Below, piece by piece: positions 54,845 through 64,000 of a stretch of DNA of 64,000 nucleotides. The translations under genes and the position numbers were made by a program. The stretch comes from Stomoxys calcitrans. Lineage: Eukaryota > Arthropoda > Insecta > Diptera > Muscidae. The notes under the pieces are model-generated. The model saw only the letters and a program-made list of their open reading frames with translations, was not told where the DNA came from and did not search any database. The stretch covers positions 122,215,869 through 122,279,868 of the forward strand of contig NC_081554.1 in NCBI RefSeq assembly GCF_963082655.1. The letters are read 5' to 3'. The number at the start of each line of letters is the position of its first letter. Position 1 is the stretch's first letter.

Positions 54845-56600
54845 ATGAATAAATCCGGCGATACCAAATTGGCCACTGGCATAGTTGGTCGACTCGATAC
54901 TATGGAAACTCATTCTAAAGTAATGGATGAAAAGCAGAAAGACGTTACTTCAGACGCAAGTGCACAGACGTCCGAGGCTTTGCGTGGCGAAAAGAAATTA
55001 AAAAGGAAGAAGAAGAAGAAGAATAGCATGAGTTCTGAAGGTGAGCAGGTCGCCTATGGAGATTTTTGTTTGAGCGTTACGCTTGGGACGGCTTAACGAC
55101 ACCATCAGCCGTTTGCAAGAGGAGAATGCTCAATTGAGGAAGACTATCCAAGAGCTGCTGCAGAGAGAGAATACATCTCCTCATCCTAGCAATGTCAACG
55201 TTAACAATGACATTGCTATGGACATGGCGTGTAATGTTGCAAATGCGTATGGTGTTGCTAATGTGACAAAAGACCAAGATATGTCGGGCGGGGTAGCCGA
55301 AAACCCCGTCACAGCGTTGAATATTGGGCCGCAAAAAGCTATTGTTCCGGAGCGGCAGGAAAGGCAAGGACCTTCGACTATTTCGATGGTAATCAAGGCT
55401 AACGAGAGGGAGCTTGAATCAACAAAAGATGGCAGAGCTGCATCAAATAATTTGTCTAGTGGCGCAACGCTAGGCAGAAAGACTGGAGCGATTCCCAAGC
55501 TGAATCTTATGAAGGCGAAAAGAGCGGCTGATACCAGACCGGCCGTGAACACTATTGATGGGAAGCAGACACCTGGTGGAGGAAAGATGCCTGCTATTAC
55601 AGTTTATAACGCCAGTGTGAAAGAGGTAGTCAACGTCCTAGGTACATTTATGTGTAAAGGGGATTTCACCGTCAAAGTGGTAAGGCACAACATTATTAAT
55701 ATAAGAGTTAATGGGTTGGCTAATTTTGATAGGACTTGCGCTCTCTTCAGGGAAAGGGGTTATTCCTGCCATACGCACACGCCTCGTGCCGTGGTTCCTT
55801 ATGCTGTTGTGGTCGAGGGATTATCGAGGGAATTTAGCCCTGAGGAAGTTAGGGAATACCTTGTGTCGCAAGTTGGTTTTAAGATTGATGTTGTTAGTGT
55901 CCGGAATGTGACTGGGGATAGATGGGTGCTCAGGGTCGGCAGGTCCACGGATATGGATAGGTTGTATGGCATGGACCGGATGCTCCATTGTAAGGTAAGG
56001 TTCAGGAAGGATGAGTCACAGGGCCCTACTCGTTGCTATAGATGTCAGCGGTTTGGACACTTGTCCAAGAATTGTAGCATGCCCTTCAGGTGTGCTGTGT
56101 GTGGTGGGCCACATGACCTTGTGGATTGCGAGGTGCAGAAGGGGGATGTTGGTGTTTCGGATGGGGTTCCTCAGGGTGTCCGCTGTGTGAATTGTGATGT
56201 TGTGGGTCACTCTGCTGGGTCTAAGGAGTGCCCACGTTGGTTGGCAATTGTTGCTCAGCGCGAGGGGCGTAGGAATGAGGCGAGGGCGAAGGCAGTGGCT
56301 AGGTCCACCAAGATTGCGGGTCTTTCTTACGCGGCTTCTATGGGGCCGCGATCTTTTCCGTCTCTTTCTAATACTCGTGGTGGTATTGGTGCTCGGTCTT
56401 CAATTGCTCCTGGTGTTGCACGGATGGGGCAGGCTCGTAAGGTCGATTTGTTCGATGATTGTCAGCGCGTGTTTGGTGCTAATTTTGTGGAGATTTTTGC
56501 CAAGATGAGGCGTTTTGCTCCAGATTATGATAGAATGGTTGGGGAGGTTGGTGAGGCGGGTGCTTTGACGGCACTTTTACGGTCGCTTTGTGATGTCTAG
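54845..56600 (+). pseudogene. Element G ORF1, frameshifted
   Basis: The Gag-like frame from the ATG at 54845 (open upstream to about 54640) runs through a basic tract (KKLKRKKKKK) and stops at 55094-55096. The continuation is in the +1 frame from about 55074 onward (GRLNDTISRLQEEN) to 56600. One extra base between 55071 and 55094 explains it. The rest is intact: PRE_C2HC-like region (PAITVYNASVKEV to VPYAVVVEGLS) and knuckles CYRC-x4-H-x4-C, CAVC-x3-H-x4-C, CVNC-x4-H-x6-C. Loss of function or a sequencing error are both possible. Confidence 0.82.
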
Positions 56601-59526
56601 GTCGTTATCTATTATTTTTGTCAATGTTAACTCGTGCGTGTCGCTAGTTAGGAGACATTTCCTGCAGGCGTTTGTGAGGGAACGAGATCCTGATGTTCTG
56701 CTTTTGGCAGAGCACAAGCTCTCGAGCTCCCACAAACTTGAGTTGGAGGGTTATAGGGCTTTTCGTCAGAACAGAATTGGGCGCAGAGGTGGTGGTACGG
56801 CGGTTCTGGTGAGGGAGGCTTTTGGCTGTGAAAGGGTCGTTGTGGACACTGGTTCCATAGAGTCTTGTGTGGTTAAGTTGTGGCTTAGGGATGGTTCTGC
56901 TATCTTTTTTGCTTCTCTTTATCTCAGACCAGGTGATGATATGAGGGAGAGTGATTTGAATTCTCTGTTCTCTGTATGTATGGATAGTGAGATGGTCATT
57001 GGTGCAGACCTGAATGCGAAACACCCGTCATGGGGAGGGCTGGAGATGGATGCAAGGGGTAGAAGGCTGGCTGGTCTGCTTTTGGGATCGCCTAATTTCA
57101 TTGCGTGTTCTGCTGATGAGCCTACACGGCCCAACGGCGCCTCGGGTTCATATATTGACCTATTTTTATTGACTCCAGGTCTTCCTTTGCTGGATGGTAG
57201 TAGGTGTACCACGATTGATTACGAATCTGATCATAGGGCCATACATATTGGCATATCTACTGGTGAAGTCAGGAACAAGGAACCCCGCACATTTCTGGAC
57301 TTTCGGCGTATCAATGGACGTAGGTATAGGTCGCTGTTAGGGCGTGGCCTAGATGCATGTTCGCTCCCCATTGACCGAAATGCATCTGTGGAAGAGGTTG
57401 ATGGCTGCATTGGAAGGATGAGTGAGGTTTTTCGTGAGGCGATTGACGCGTCTGTTCCGAGGGTTCCTGCGACTAGGGGATTGCCTGCTTTGCCTTCACA
57501 TGTGGATGGTTTTATTCGGGAGCGTAGGAGACTATGCAGGACAATGCACAGATCGGCTGATCCAGAGAGGCGCGCGATACTTAAGGCCGATATTCGGAAT
57601 CTGGACAGGATTATACAGGGCGCTGTGTACCGTTCTAATCAGGAGAGTTTCCAGGATTTTTTGTGCAGTATCCGGGTGGATAACCGTACTTACGGTCGTG
57701 TTAAGAGAGCCGCTGGTTTGGCGAGACGAGAGCCGGTGGGAGACTTAAGAACCCCTTCTGGGGGTGTGGTGATGGACGATGCTGGTAAGGCTGAGGCTTT
57801 GGCTGTGTACCTGCAGTGTGGACCAGATGGCACGGGAGATGATGGGCTGGATGAAGAAGTTACTAATGTGGCTGATGAGTGTCGCTGTGACAGGACTCCC
57901 CTTTTGGATTTTGGTGCCTCCAACACGGCGGATGGATCAGTGGTGTCTTCAGGGGCGTTATGGGAACAGGGCTGCTTTGTGAGACCTTCTGATGTGGGTG
58001 GTGCCTTGGCCACTAGGTCTCCCAAGAAGGCCATGGGTGTCGATGGGATCCCTGATATCGCGCTGAAGAGGGCTGGCGATGTGATTTTTCGATTTCTGGC
58101 CATTTTGATTAATCATTGCCTTAATCTTGGGTATTTTCCTTCGGCGTGGAAGGTTGCTTCGGTGGTGCCCATTCCAAAACCTGGGTGGGATTCTGCTGGA
58201 TGCCAGGGGTACAGGCCCATTTCCGTTTTGTCGCCCTTTGGCAGGCTCCTGGAGTTTTTTATTCTCGAGAGGGTGAAGGAGACGGTTGGAGAGAGGAACA
58301 CGATAGGGGATTTCCAGTTCGGTTTTAGAGGAGGGCACTCTACATCTCATGCCCTGGCTGTTTTTTCGAGCCATGTGGTGAGGGGTTTTGACAAGAGGCA
58401 TGGGACCGTGGCGGTTGGACTTGATCTTGCTAAGGCCTTCGACTCTGTCTGGCACGATGGAGTTCTGTTTAAGCTCAGGTCTTTTGGTTTCGACAGGCAG
58501 GTGTGTAGGTTGATATCCAGTTTCCTTGAAGGGCGCTCCTTTGCGGTGAGGGTTGGTGAGGAGATGTCTGCCCGGCGTCCTGTTTTGGCTGGGGTTCCTC
58601 AGGGGTCCCTTCTTGGCCCGATCTTGTACACGATCTTTACCAGCGATGTTCCACTCCCGCCACCTGGATGCCTTTTGTTGGCCTATGCTGATGACCTGAT
58701 GGTGGCCTTTTCCGGTCCGAGGGCTAGTACCGTTACCTCAAGGCTCAACTCTTACTTGGGGGAGTTGCATGCGTATTTCTCTAGGTGGAGACTCTCTCTC
58801 AATGTTTCCAAATGTTCTGCCGTTGTTTTTAGGGGTCGTGGTCGTGTAGTGTACCCCAATTTCAAGGGGTATTTTCCGGTTTTGCGCATCGGTGGGGACG
58901 TCGTGGCCCTTTCTCCTACTATTAAGTATCTTGGTGTGGTCTTTGATGGCAAATTTAATTTTATAGGGCATATGGATTATGTCTTGGCCAAGGCCAAGAG
59001 GTTGTATTTTGGGTATAGCGCTATCTTGGCTAGGAGAGGTGGTCTCTCCCCTACGGTCCGGCTACTGATTTACCGCCAGGTCATCCGACCTGTCATATCC
59101 TACGCCTTTCCTGTATGGTATGGCATTTCGTCAGCTCAAATGGAAAGGCTTAGGATGTGGGAGCGAGGCGTCCTTAGGTCGTGTTTGGGCCTGCGGCCTA
59201 GGGTTCTGAGTGACGGTTCATTTAGACGTGTGTCGTGTAGGGAGACTTATGACAGGGCTGGTATACAGCGTATTGACGTCCACATGACAGGCATGGCCCT
59301 GAAATTTATGGAGAGAGCGCAAGACCTTAGCAATGATTTGGTTGCTTCCTCCCTGCGATTGGAGGATGACATTTATTGTCTTACACAAAGGAGATTTTTG
59401 CCACCGGCTGCAATTTTAAGGTTAAGAGATGCAGGACTCTTATATGACGGTGAAGCCCTCTATTTTTATCACAGGAGGTATGGCACTTTTGATTTGTACA
59501 ATACTGTGTATAGGACGGCGCAGTAG
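56593..59526 (+). CDS. Element G ORF2: endonuclease and reverse transcriptase
   Basis: 977 codons from the ATG at 56593, which overlaps the ORF1 stop by eight bases (ATGTCTAG); a GTG just upstream is not needed. Endonuclease with GADLNAKHPSWGG and DYESDHRAI. RT with GYRPISVLSPFGR, LDLAKAFDSVWHD, GVPQGSLLGPILYTIF and YADD at about residue 698. C-terminus YHRRYGTFDLYNTVYRTAQ. It is the closest full-length relative of the RT in D. Confidence 0.93.
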   Translation: MSRSLSIIFVNVNSCVSLVRRHFLQAFVRERDPDVLLLAEHKLSSSHKLELEGYRAFRQNRIGRRGGGTAVLVREAFGCERVVVDTGSIESCVVKLWLRDGSAIFFASLYLRPGDDMRESDLNSLFSVCMDSEMVIGADLNAKHPSWGGLEMDARGRRLAGLLLGSPNFIACSADEPTRPNGASGSYIDLFLLTPGLPLLDGSRCTTIDYESDHRAIHIGISTGEVRNKEPRTFLDFRRINGRRYRSLLGRGLDACSLPIDRNASVEEVDGCIGRMSEVFREAIDASVPRVPATRGLPALPSHVDGFIRERRRLCRTMHRSADPERRAILKADIRNLDRIIQGAVYRSNQESFQDFLCSIRVDNRTYGRVKRAAGLARREPVGDLRTPSGGVVMDDAGKAEALAVYLQCGPDGTGDDGLDEEVTNVADECRCDRTPLLDFGASNTADGSVVSSGALWEQGCFVRPSDVGGALATRSPKKAMGVDGIPDIALKRAGDVIFRFLAILINHCLNLGYFPSAWKVASVVPIPKPGWDSAGCQGYRPISVLSPFGRLLEFFILERVKETVGERNTIGDFQFGFRGGHSTSHALAVFSSHVVRGFDKRHGTVAVGLDLAKAFDSVWHDGVLFKLRSFGFDRQVCRLISSFLEGRSFAVRVGEEMSARRPVLAGVPQGSLLGPILYTIFTSDVPLPPPGCLLLAYADDLMVAFSGPRASTVTSRLNSYLGELHAYFSRWRLSLNVSKCSAVVFRGRGRVVYPNFKGYFPVLRIGGDVVALSPTIKYLGVVFDGKFNFIGHMDYVLAKAKRLYFGYSAILARRGGLSPTVRLLIYRQVIRPVISYAFPVWYGISSAQMERLRMWERGVLRSCLGLRPRVLSDGSFRRVSCRETYDRAGIQRIDVHMTGMALKFMERAQDLSNDLVASSLRLEDDIYCLTQRRFLPPAAILRLRDAGLLYDGEALYFYHRRYGTFDLYNTVYRTAQ

Positions 59527-59936
59527 ACTGTATGAATATTGTAAATAATGTACATAGTAGTTTTAATATATAGTTTTAAGTCTCATTAGATTTTAATTTT
59601 TATGTAGCTTTAAATCTCATTTAGGTTAAGCTTATTTTTATTAATTTAATGTGGGTTTTTTTTTTAATGATTCTATTTTTTGGACCTTGAATTTTTCGAT
59701 GTTTTGTTTGTTAACGCTGGCGATGTGACCGCGGTCGTAGACTGGGTCATTTATTATGGAATAGTTGTAGATGAGGGAAATAGAGTACCAACATATATAA
59801 TTTTGTGTTAGAGTTAAGCCTTTACTCTGTAATATATGTAAGAATTAAAAAATGGCAATAAATGAAATGAAATGAAATGCGAACTAATATCATTTGTGTT
59901 TCAGTGCTAAGTGAAGTGAATTAAAAAAAAAAATAA

Positions 59937-60317
<381 letters not shown>

Positions 60318-60379
60318 ATTATCTACGAGCATCAAAGAAAAAATGTAAATACAGGCCATCGTATAAATCAACAACAATC

Positions 60380-60395
60380 CGTCCTTTTCAGGACG
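60380..60395 (+). terminator. Histone 3' stem-loop of H2A set 4
   Basis: CGTCC TTTTCA GGACG, with AAAAGAGAAAA downstream. Confidence 0.92.
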
Positions 60396-60424
60396 ACAAA
60401 AATTTTTTTAAAAGAGAAAAAACT

Positions 60425-61235
60425 ATATCAAACCTTATTTTATCAAGAAAATTTACTTAAAAAATAGTTTTAAATAATAAATAAAATTTTAATTGTAGTT
60501 AAATTTAAAAAATATTTTTTGGTCGATTTTTTTTTCAGTGGATTTGGTAATTTGCTAGCAATTTCGTTATTCGAAATTTCCTTAAACAATCCTGTTTTAG
60601 GCGTAAATACAAAAAAATCTGCCATCTATTGTTTATAGGTAAACATTTTCAAATATGTTTACATCTTATCGACTATTGCAGGTCTTTTAATATACATGTC
60701 ATAATTATCAGTTATCAATTATCATGCATCAACATTTCGCCTATTTGCATACATTAACATAATAAGAATTTAGTTTTATCGACCCTACTCAAGATTATCG
60801 GCATTTAATAGGATCAATGTTACCATTAGGGTACTGTAAAAACTATTTATTTTACATTTGAATATCACATGGTAATCATTGTTCATTTTCTGATGCTGAA
60901 AAAAATTGGCATATGTAATAACAAAACATCGAAACGAAGTATCTACGATCGTCCCTCTTCGTACATTTGTGACAAAGTTAGCAGCTCCAAGCAAAGGAAA
61001 CATTTAATGGTAGTATATGCGTGCATTTTGGTATCTGTGTGTATGTATGCTTTTTAGTGTTGTATACCATCGTTTCATCGTATTGTTCTAATGGCGTCGG
61101 TTTTAGTTTCGTCATGTATGTATGTATATTATAGAAGCTACATTTTGGCCGACGGCAAATTGAAAAATGGTAATATTTATTTTCAAATAAATTTTATGTA
61201 TTTTTTTTTAGTAAAAATTTATAACAAGATATATC
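60425..61235. other. H2A-H4 spacer, inverted set 4
   Basis: Reverse complement of the set 1 and set 3 spacer; no gene seen. Confidence 0.7.
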
Positions 61236-61255
61236 TCTTTTTAAATATGTTTTGT

Positions 61256-61271
61256 GGTCCTGAAAAGGACC
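61256..61271 (-). terminator. Histone 3' stem-loop of H4 set 4
   Basis: GGTCC TTTTCA GGACC-type hairpin on the minus strand. Confidence 0.93.
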
Positions 61272-61328
61272 GATTGTTTTAGTTTTAAAGTTCTTAAAAT
61301 TTTCTCCAAAATAGCGTCAAGATAATGT

Positions 61329-61667
<339 letters not shown>

Positions 61668-61716
61668 TCACAAGTTATGCACAAGAACTAATACTTACCA
61701 TGCTGCGATACCTCAT

Positions 61717-61723
61717 ATTTATA
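61717..61723 (-). promoter_or_regulatory. H4 TATA box, set 4 (intact)
   Basis: TATAAAT on the minus strand, spaced from the leader exactly as upstream of A2 and F. Confidence 0.85.
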
Positions 61724-61871
61724 CAAAATCCGCTCTGAATTTACTACATACACATACGCTTCGATCTATCTTCGGGGTTGTTCGTATACACTTCGTGTGT
61801 ACAGATACAAATGTTGAAGCATATACGCAGCACACACCCTTATTGGAAACTGTAGCCCGCCAAATTTTTTC

Positions 61872-61878
61872 TATAAAT
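61872..61878 (+). promoter_or_regulatory. H3 TATA box, set 4
   Basis: TATAAAT 22 bp upstream of an empty GTAAGGCAACT site; it drives the truncated H3 that runs into element H. Confidence 0.85.
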
Positions 61879-61966
61879 ATCGGGAATCGCTCCGTAAGGC
61901 AACTATTACAGTGTTAACAGTGTTTGTGTGCATATCGTGAAGTGAACTAAAAACCTCTAGTGAAAA

Positions 61967-62011
61967 ATGGCTCGTACTAAGCAAACTGCCCGTAAATCTA
62001 CTGGTGGCAAA
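61967..62011 (+). pseudogene. His3: Histone H3, set 4, only the first 15 codons
   Basis: ATG and codons for [15 protein letters not shown], then the sequence switches to element H (AAAGCTTGATTTTGAG). The joined frame adds nine codons and stops. Promoter and leader are intact, so a short H3-tail peptide or an H-containing mRNA could be made. Confidence 0.93.
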
Positions 62012-62174
62012 AAAGCTTGATTTTGAGAGGATTTATTGAAAAAAGAAAAGACTTTTATTCACGCGTGTGTCCTTTGGCCACATAGATCTTTTGGAAGTGA
62101 CCTATAGAGCTGGAAGAATATTCCATTGCTCCCTGTTGTGTGTTCCTGTTTGCCAGCTACTCATTGGTCTGTTG

Positions 62175-62270
62175 TTTTGCCGACGGCATTCTGCATCCAG
62201 TGACTTAGGACACAAACTTGTGCATTTGCCGACGGCATTTGAGTGTCGAAAGACTTAAGACACGAACTTG
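62175..62270 (+). repeat. Tandem imperfect repeat with hairpins in the element H 5' UTR
   Basis: Two copies (about 62175-62220 and 62224-62270) each start TTTGCCGACGGCATT, containing the perfect inverted repeat TGCCG-A-CGGCA, and end with GACACAAACTTG or GACACGAACTTG. Confidence 0.75.
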
Positions 62271-62401
62271 GTCTTTTGTCCATCGAGGTGCCTTCTAATT
62301 TTGAGAAGCGCAAAGGAGGCAATTTTTTGCGATTGTCCCTGTAAAGGGCATTCTTTTGGCTGTGTAACCTGAGTTAATTGGTTGCACAGCCTGGAATAAA
62401 G

Positions 62402-64000
62402 ATGCCAGTGAGATCGCACGACGACCTATGCGAAGGGGTCCCTCAAAGGGATTGCCCTGAAAAGAAGATGACAACCAACCAGGACTTTGTTGTCATTACT
62501 CGTGAAGAGATGGAGCGCAAGAACGATCTGTTGCGCAAAAAGGAGGAGCTACTGGAGGCATTCGGTCAACAAATCCGAGAGCTCCAGAAACGTGAGACCA
62601 GTTTCCAGCGGGTTATTGAAGGCCTAATGCTTGATGTTGAGAAGCTCAAGCGTAGTAATGCCCAATACCAGGCTACGTTAACAAAGCCTGGTCATGCATG
62701 TGTGGCTGTTACTGGACAGGGTGACACTACTACCCTGTCCATGGATGTTGATTCAGTGTCCACACCGCCGGTGGCACTGCCCGGTGGCAAAATGCCGTTG
62801 CCCGGGGAGATGAAGAAAGTGGAGGCAACGCCGGCCCCACTTGCGGTTACCAGTTGCCATGGTAACCCAGAGAAGGATGACTTGGAGCCTGTGGCAGGCA
62901 CTTCTGCTGCGGCTCTTGCTTTGAATGCAGCCAAAACTAAGAAGCCGAAGAAGGGGAAGCGAAAAGTTTCCGTGTCCATCGTGCGAGGCGAGACTACGAA
63001 AACTGCACAACCTGCTGCCGCTGCTGCTACTGCTGCTGCTGCTGCTACTACTGCTGCTGCTGTTAATTCTGCTACTGCTAATACTGATAATATTACTGGG
63101 GATAAAACGAAGGACGGCTCATTACCTGCGGTCACCATTTATGATGCTGGTGTTAAAGAGGTGAGTGGTCTCCTACACACTATATTTAAACATGGCGATT
63201 TTGTTATAAGTATGGTTCGCAAATCGGTCTTGTCTGTGCGGGTCAAGGTCTTGGCGGGCTTTGAGAGGTTTAGGTCACTTCTGTCCGAGAGGGGGTACAA
63301 GTTCCATACCCACACACCTAAGGCCCTCGTTCCCCACACGGTGGTCATTGAGGGGTTGTCGTCTGAGTTCTCCCAGGAGGAGATCTCTCAATTCTTTGCT
63401 GATAGGGCGGAGTTAGGCGCTAGAGTCGCTGGTGCAATTTCTGTTGCTGGTGACAGATGGGTTGTCCGCATTGAGAGGGGTTGTGACATAGGGGCGGTTT
63501 ATGCGATTACTCGGATGTTGCATTGTCGTGTTCGCATCAGGAAGGATAGGTTGGCCAGGGTTACTCAGTGCTTTCGTTGTCAACGCTTCGGGCACGTTGC
63601 ATCCAATTGTGGCATGCCCCTCAGGTGTGTGAAGTGTGGTCTGGCTCATGCTTCTGCTGATTGCTCAATTCGCTCCAAGGCTGAGGATGTCCTTCAGGAT
63701 GTTGTAGATCCTGTGACAGGTGGGGTTATTCGGAAGGCGACACAACCAGTTTCCTGTGTAAATTGTAGTGCTGTTGGTCACACGGCTGGCAGTGCACTTT
63801 GTCCTAAACGGATTCAATTCTTGGCCCGTTTGAATGCGCGGAAGGAGGAGGCTAGGGACAGGACTCGCGCTCGTTCCTCTAGGTTGGCGGACATTCGTGC
63901 TGGGGTGTCGTATGCTGTCGCACTTGGCGGGCGTCCTGTTGGTGCTGCTGCTTCCCCAGCGGCCCCTCGCCCTGTAACGGGCTCTCCTGATGAGGGCTTG
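62402..64000 (+). CDS. Element H ORF1 (Gag-like protein), incomplete at window end
   Basis: Open from the ATG at 62402 (in-frame stop a few codons upstream) through base 64000, 533 codons so far. Coiled coil at about residues 40-85, basic tract KKPKKGKRK, an Ala/Thr run from GCT/ACT repeats (about 63015-63075), then a PRE_C2HC-like region (PAVTIYDAGVKEV to VPHTVVIEGLS). Knuckles CFRC-x4-H-x4-C, CVKC-x3-H-x4-C and CVNC-x4-H-x6-C follow. Most similar to G and B. Unlike B, E and F it has a clear upstream stop. Confidence 0.87.
   Translation, partial: MPVRSHDDLCEGVPQRDCPEKKMTTNQDFVVITREEMERKNDLLRKKEELLEAFGQQIRELQKRETSFQRVIEGLMLDVEKLKRSNAQYQATLTKPGHACVAVTGQGDTTTLSMDVDSVSTPPVALPGGKMPLPGEMKKVEATPAPLAVTSCHGNPEKDDLEPVAGTSAAALALNAAKTKKPKKGKRKVSVSIVRGETTKTAQPAAAAATAAAAATTAAAVNSATANTDNITGDKTKDGSLPAVTIYDAGVKEVSGLLHTIFKHGDFVISMVRKSVLSVRVKVLAGFERFRSLLSERGYKFHTHTPKALVPHTVVIEGLSSEFSQEEISQFFADRAELGARVAGAISVAGDRWVVRIERGCDIGAVYAITRMLHCRVRIRKDRLARVTQCFRCQRFGHVASNCGMPLRCVKCGLAHASADCSIRSKAEDVLQDVVDPVTGGVIRKATQPVSCVNCSAVGHTAGSALCPKRIQFLARLNARKEEARDRTRARSSRLADIRAGVSYAVALGGRPVGAAASPAAPRPVTGSPDEGL

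Larger units (their letters stand above)
54524..59877 (+). mobile_element. Element G: non-LTR retrotransposon between the H4 leader and an inverted H2A promoter
   Basis: The 3' end is (AAATG)n joined to TGCGAACTAATAT, the H2A site, with H2A now on the plus strand. The 5' end follows the H4 leader through a run of A just where the H4 ATG should be. The flanks come from different genes and the histone array changes orientation across G. The 5' region has two GAGAA...CAGTGCTG motif copies (54571-54600, 54638-54672). 3' UTR 59527-59877 with AATAAA. Group 2. Confidence 0.88.
62012..64000 (+). mobile_element. Element H: non-LTR retrotransposon joined to H3 codon 15, 3' part outside window
   Basis: Long 5' UTR (about 62012-62401) then ORF1 to the window end. 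The 5' UTR holds one GAGAAGCGCAAAGGAGGC motif (62299-62321) and a tandem pair of about 46 bp, each with the hairpin TGCCGACGGCA. Sense to H3. Whether its 3' end sits at the H3 start site, as for D, cannot be seen. Group 2 by ORF1. Confidence 0.85.

Overview
The window is a block of a tandem replication-dependent histone gene cluster from a higher fly (Diptera, Schizophora). The gene order H3(-) H4(+) H2A(-) H2B(+) H1(-) matches the Drosophila unit, and the H1 and H2B proteins are fly-like but not those of Drosophila melanogaster; the species cannot be named from the sequence. The basic histone repeat, once inserts are removed, is about 6.25 kb. It is present in one complete set (H4 10873 to H3 22107), one set lacking H4 and H2A (H2B 30914 to H3 34460), a second complete set (H4 48273 to H3 53786), and an inverted partial set (H2A 59943, H4 61640, start of H3 61967). 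Copies are almost base-for-base identical, including spacers.

Roughly 70 percent of the window is retrotransposon. Bases 1-8209 hold the body of a Ty3/gypsy LTR element (gag, then pol in the -1 frame with a GGGAAAC slip site) and a long non-coding 3' region. The rest are non-LTR retrotransposons, named here A to H: A1 8211-10810, B 12639-18345, A2 22795-25405, C 25419-30845, D 34944-36949, E 37044-42548, F 42763-48210, G about 54524-59877, H from about 62012 to the window end. They have an ORF1 with a PRE_C2HC-like region and three CCHC knuckles, and an ORF2 with an APE-type endonuclease and a reverse transcriptase without RNase H, which fits the Jockey side of the Jockey superfamily.

The central observation is where they sit. 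Every readable 3' junction lies in the core promoter of a core histone gene, 20 to 23 bp downstream of the first T of its TATA box. Every undisturbed 5' junction starts 33 to 34 bp downstream of that T, essentially at the expected transcription start. This holds for four genes with unrelated site sequences: H4 (A, F), H2A (B, G), H2B (C) and H3 (D, E). All elements are in the sense orientation of the histone gene. Each insertion therefore places the element directly behind the histone TATA box and leaves the histone gene behind the element's 3' end with no TATA box. Two sequence groups (A, C, E, F and B, D, G, H) share this behaviour. This looks like a radiation of promoter-targeting retrotransposons specialised on histone genes, comparable in logic to R1/R2 in rDNA or HeT-A/TART at telomeres. 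I do not know of a description of it.

Further oddities: element A is a Gag-only derivative present twice with the same internal deletion. D is 5'-truncated and its RT is fused in frame to the first seven codons of H3. C and G have 5' and 3' flanks from different histone genes, with loss of H4-H2A in one case and inversion of the array in the other. The H1 of the second set has a 1-bp frameshift. Element 5' UTRs carry a conserved duplicated motif, and the group-1 3' UTRs a conserved hairpin with a U-rich loop.
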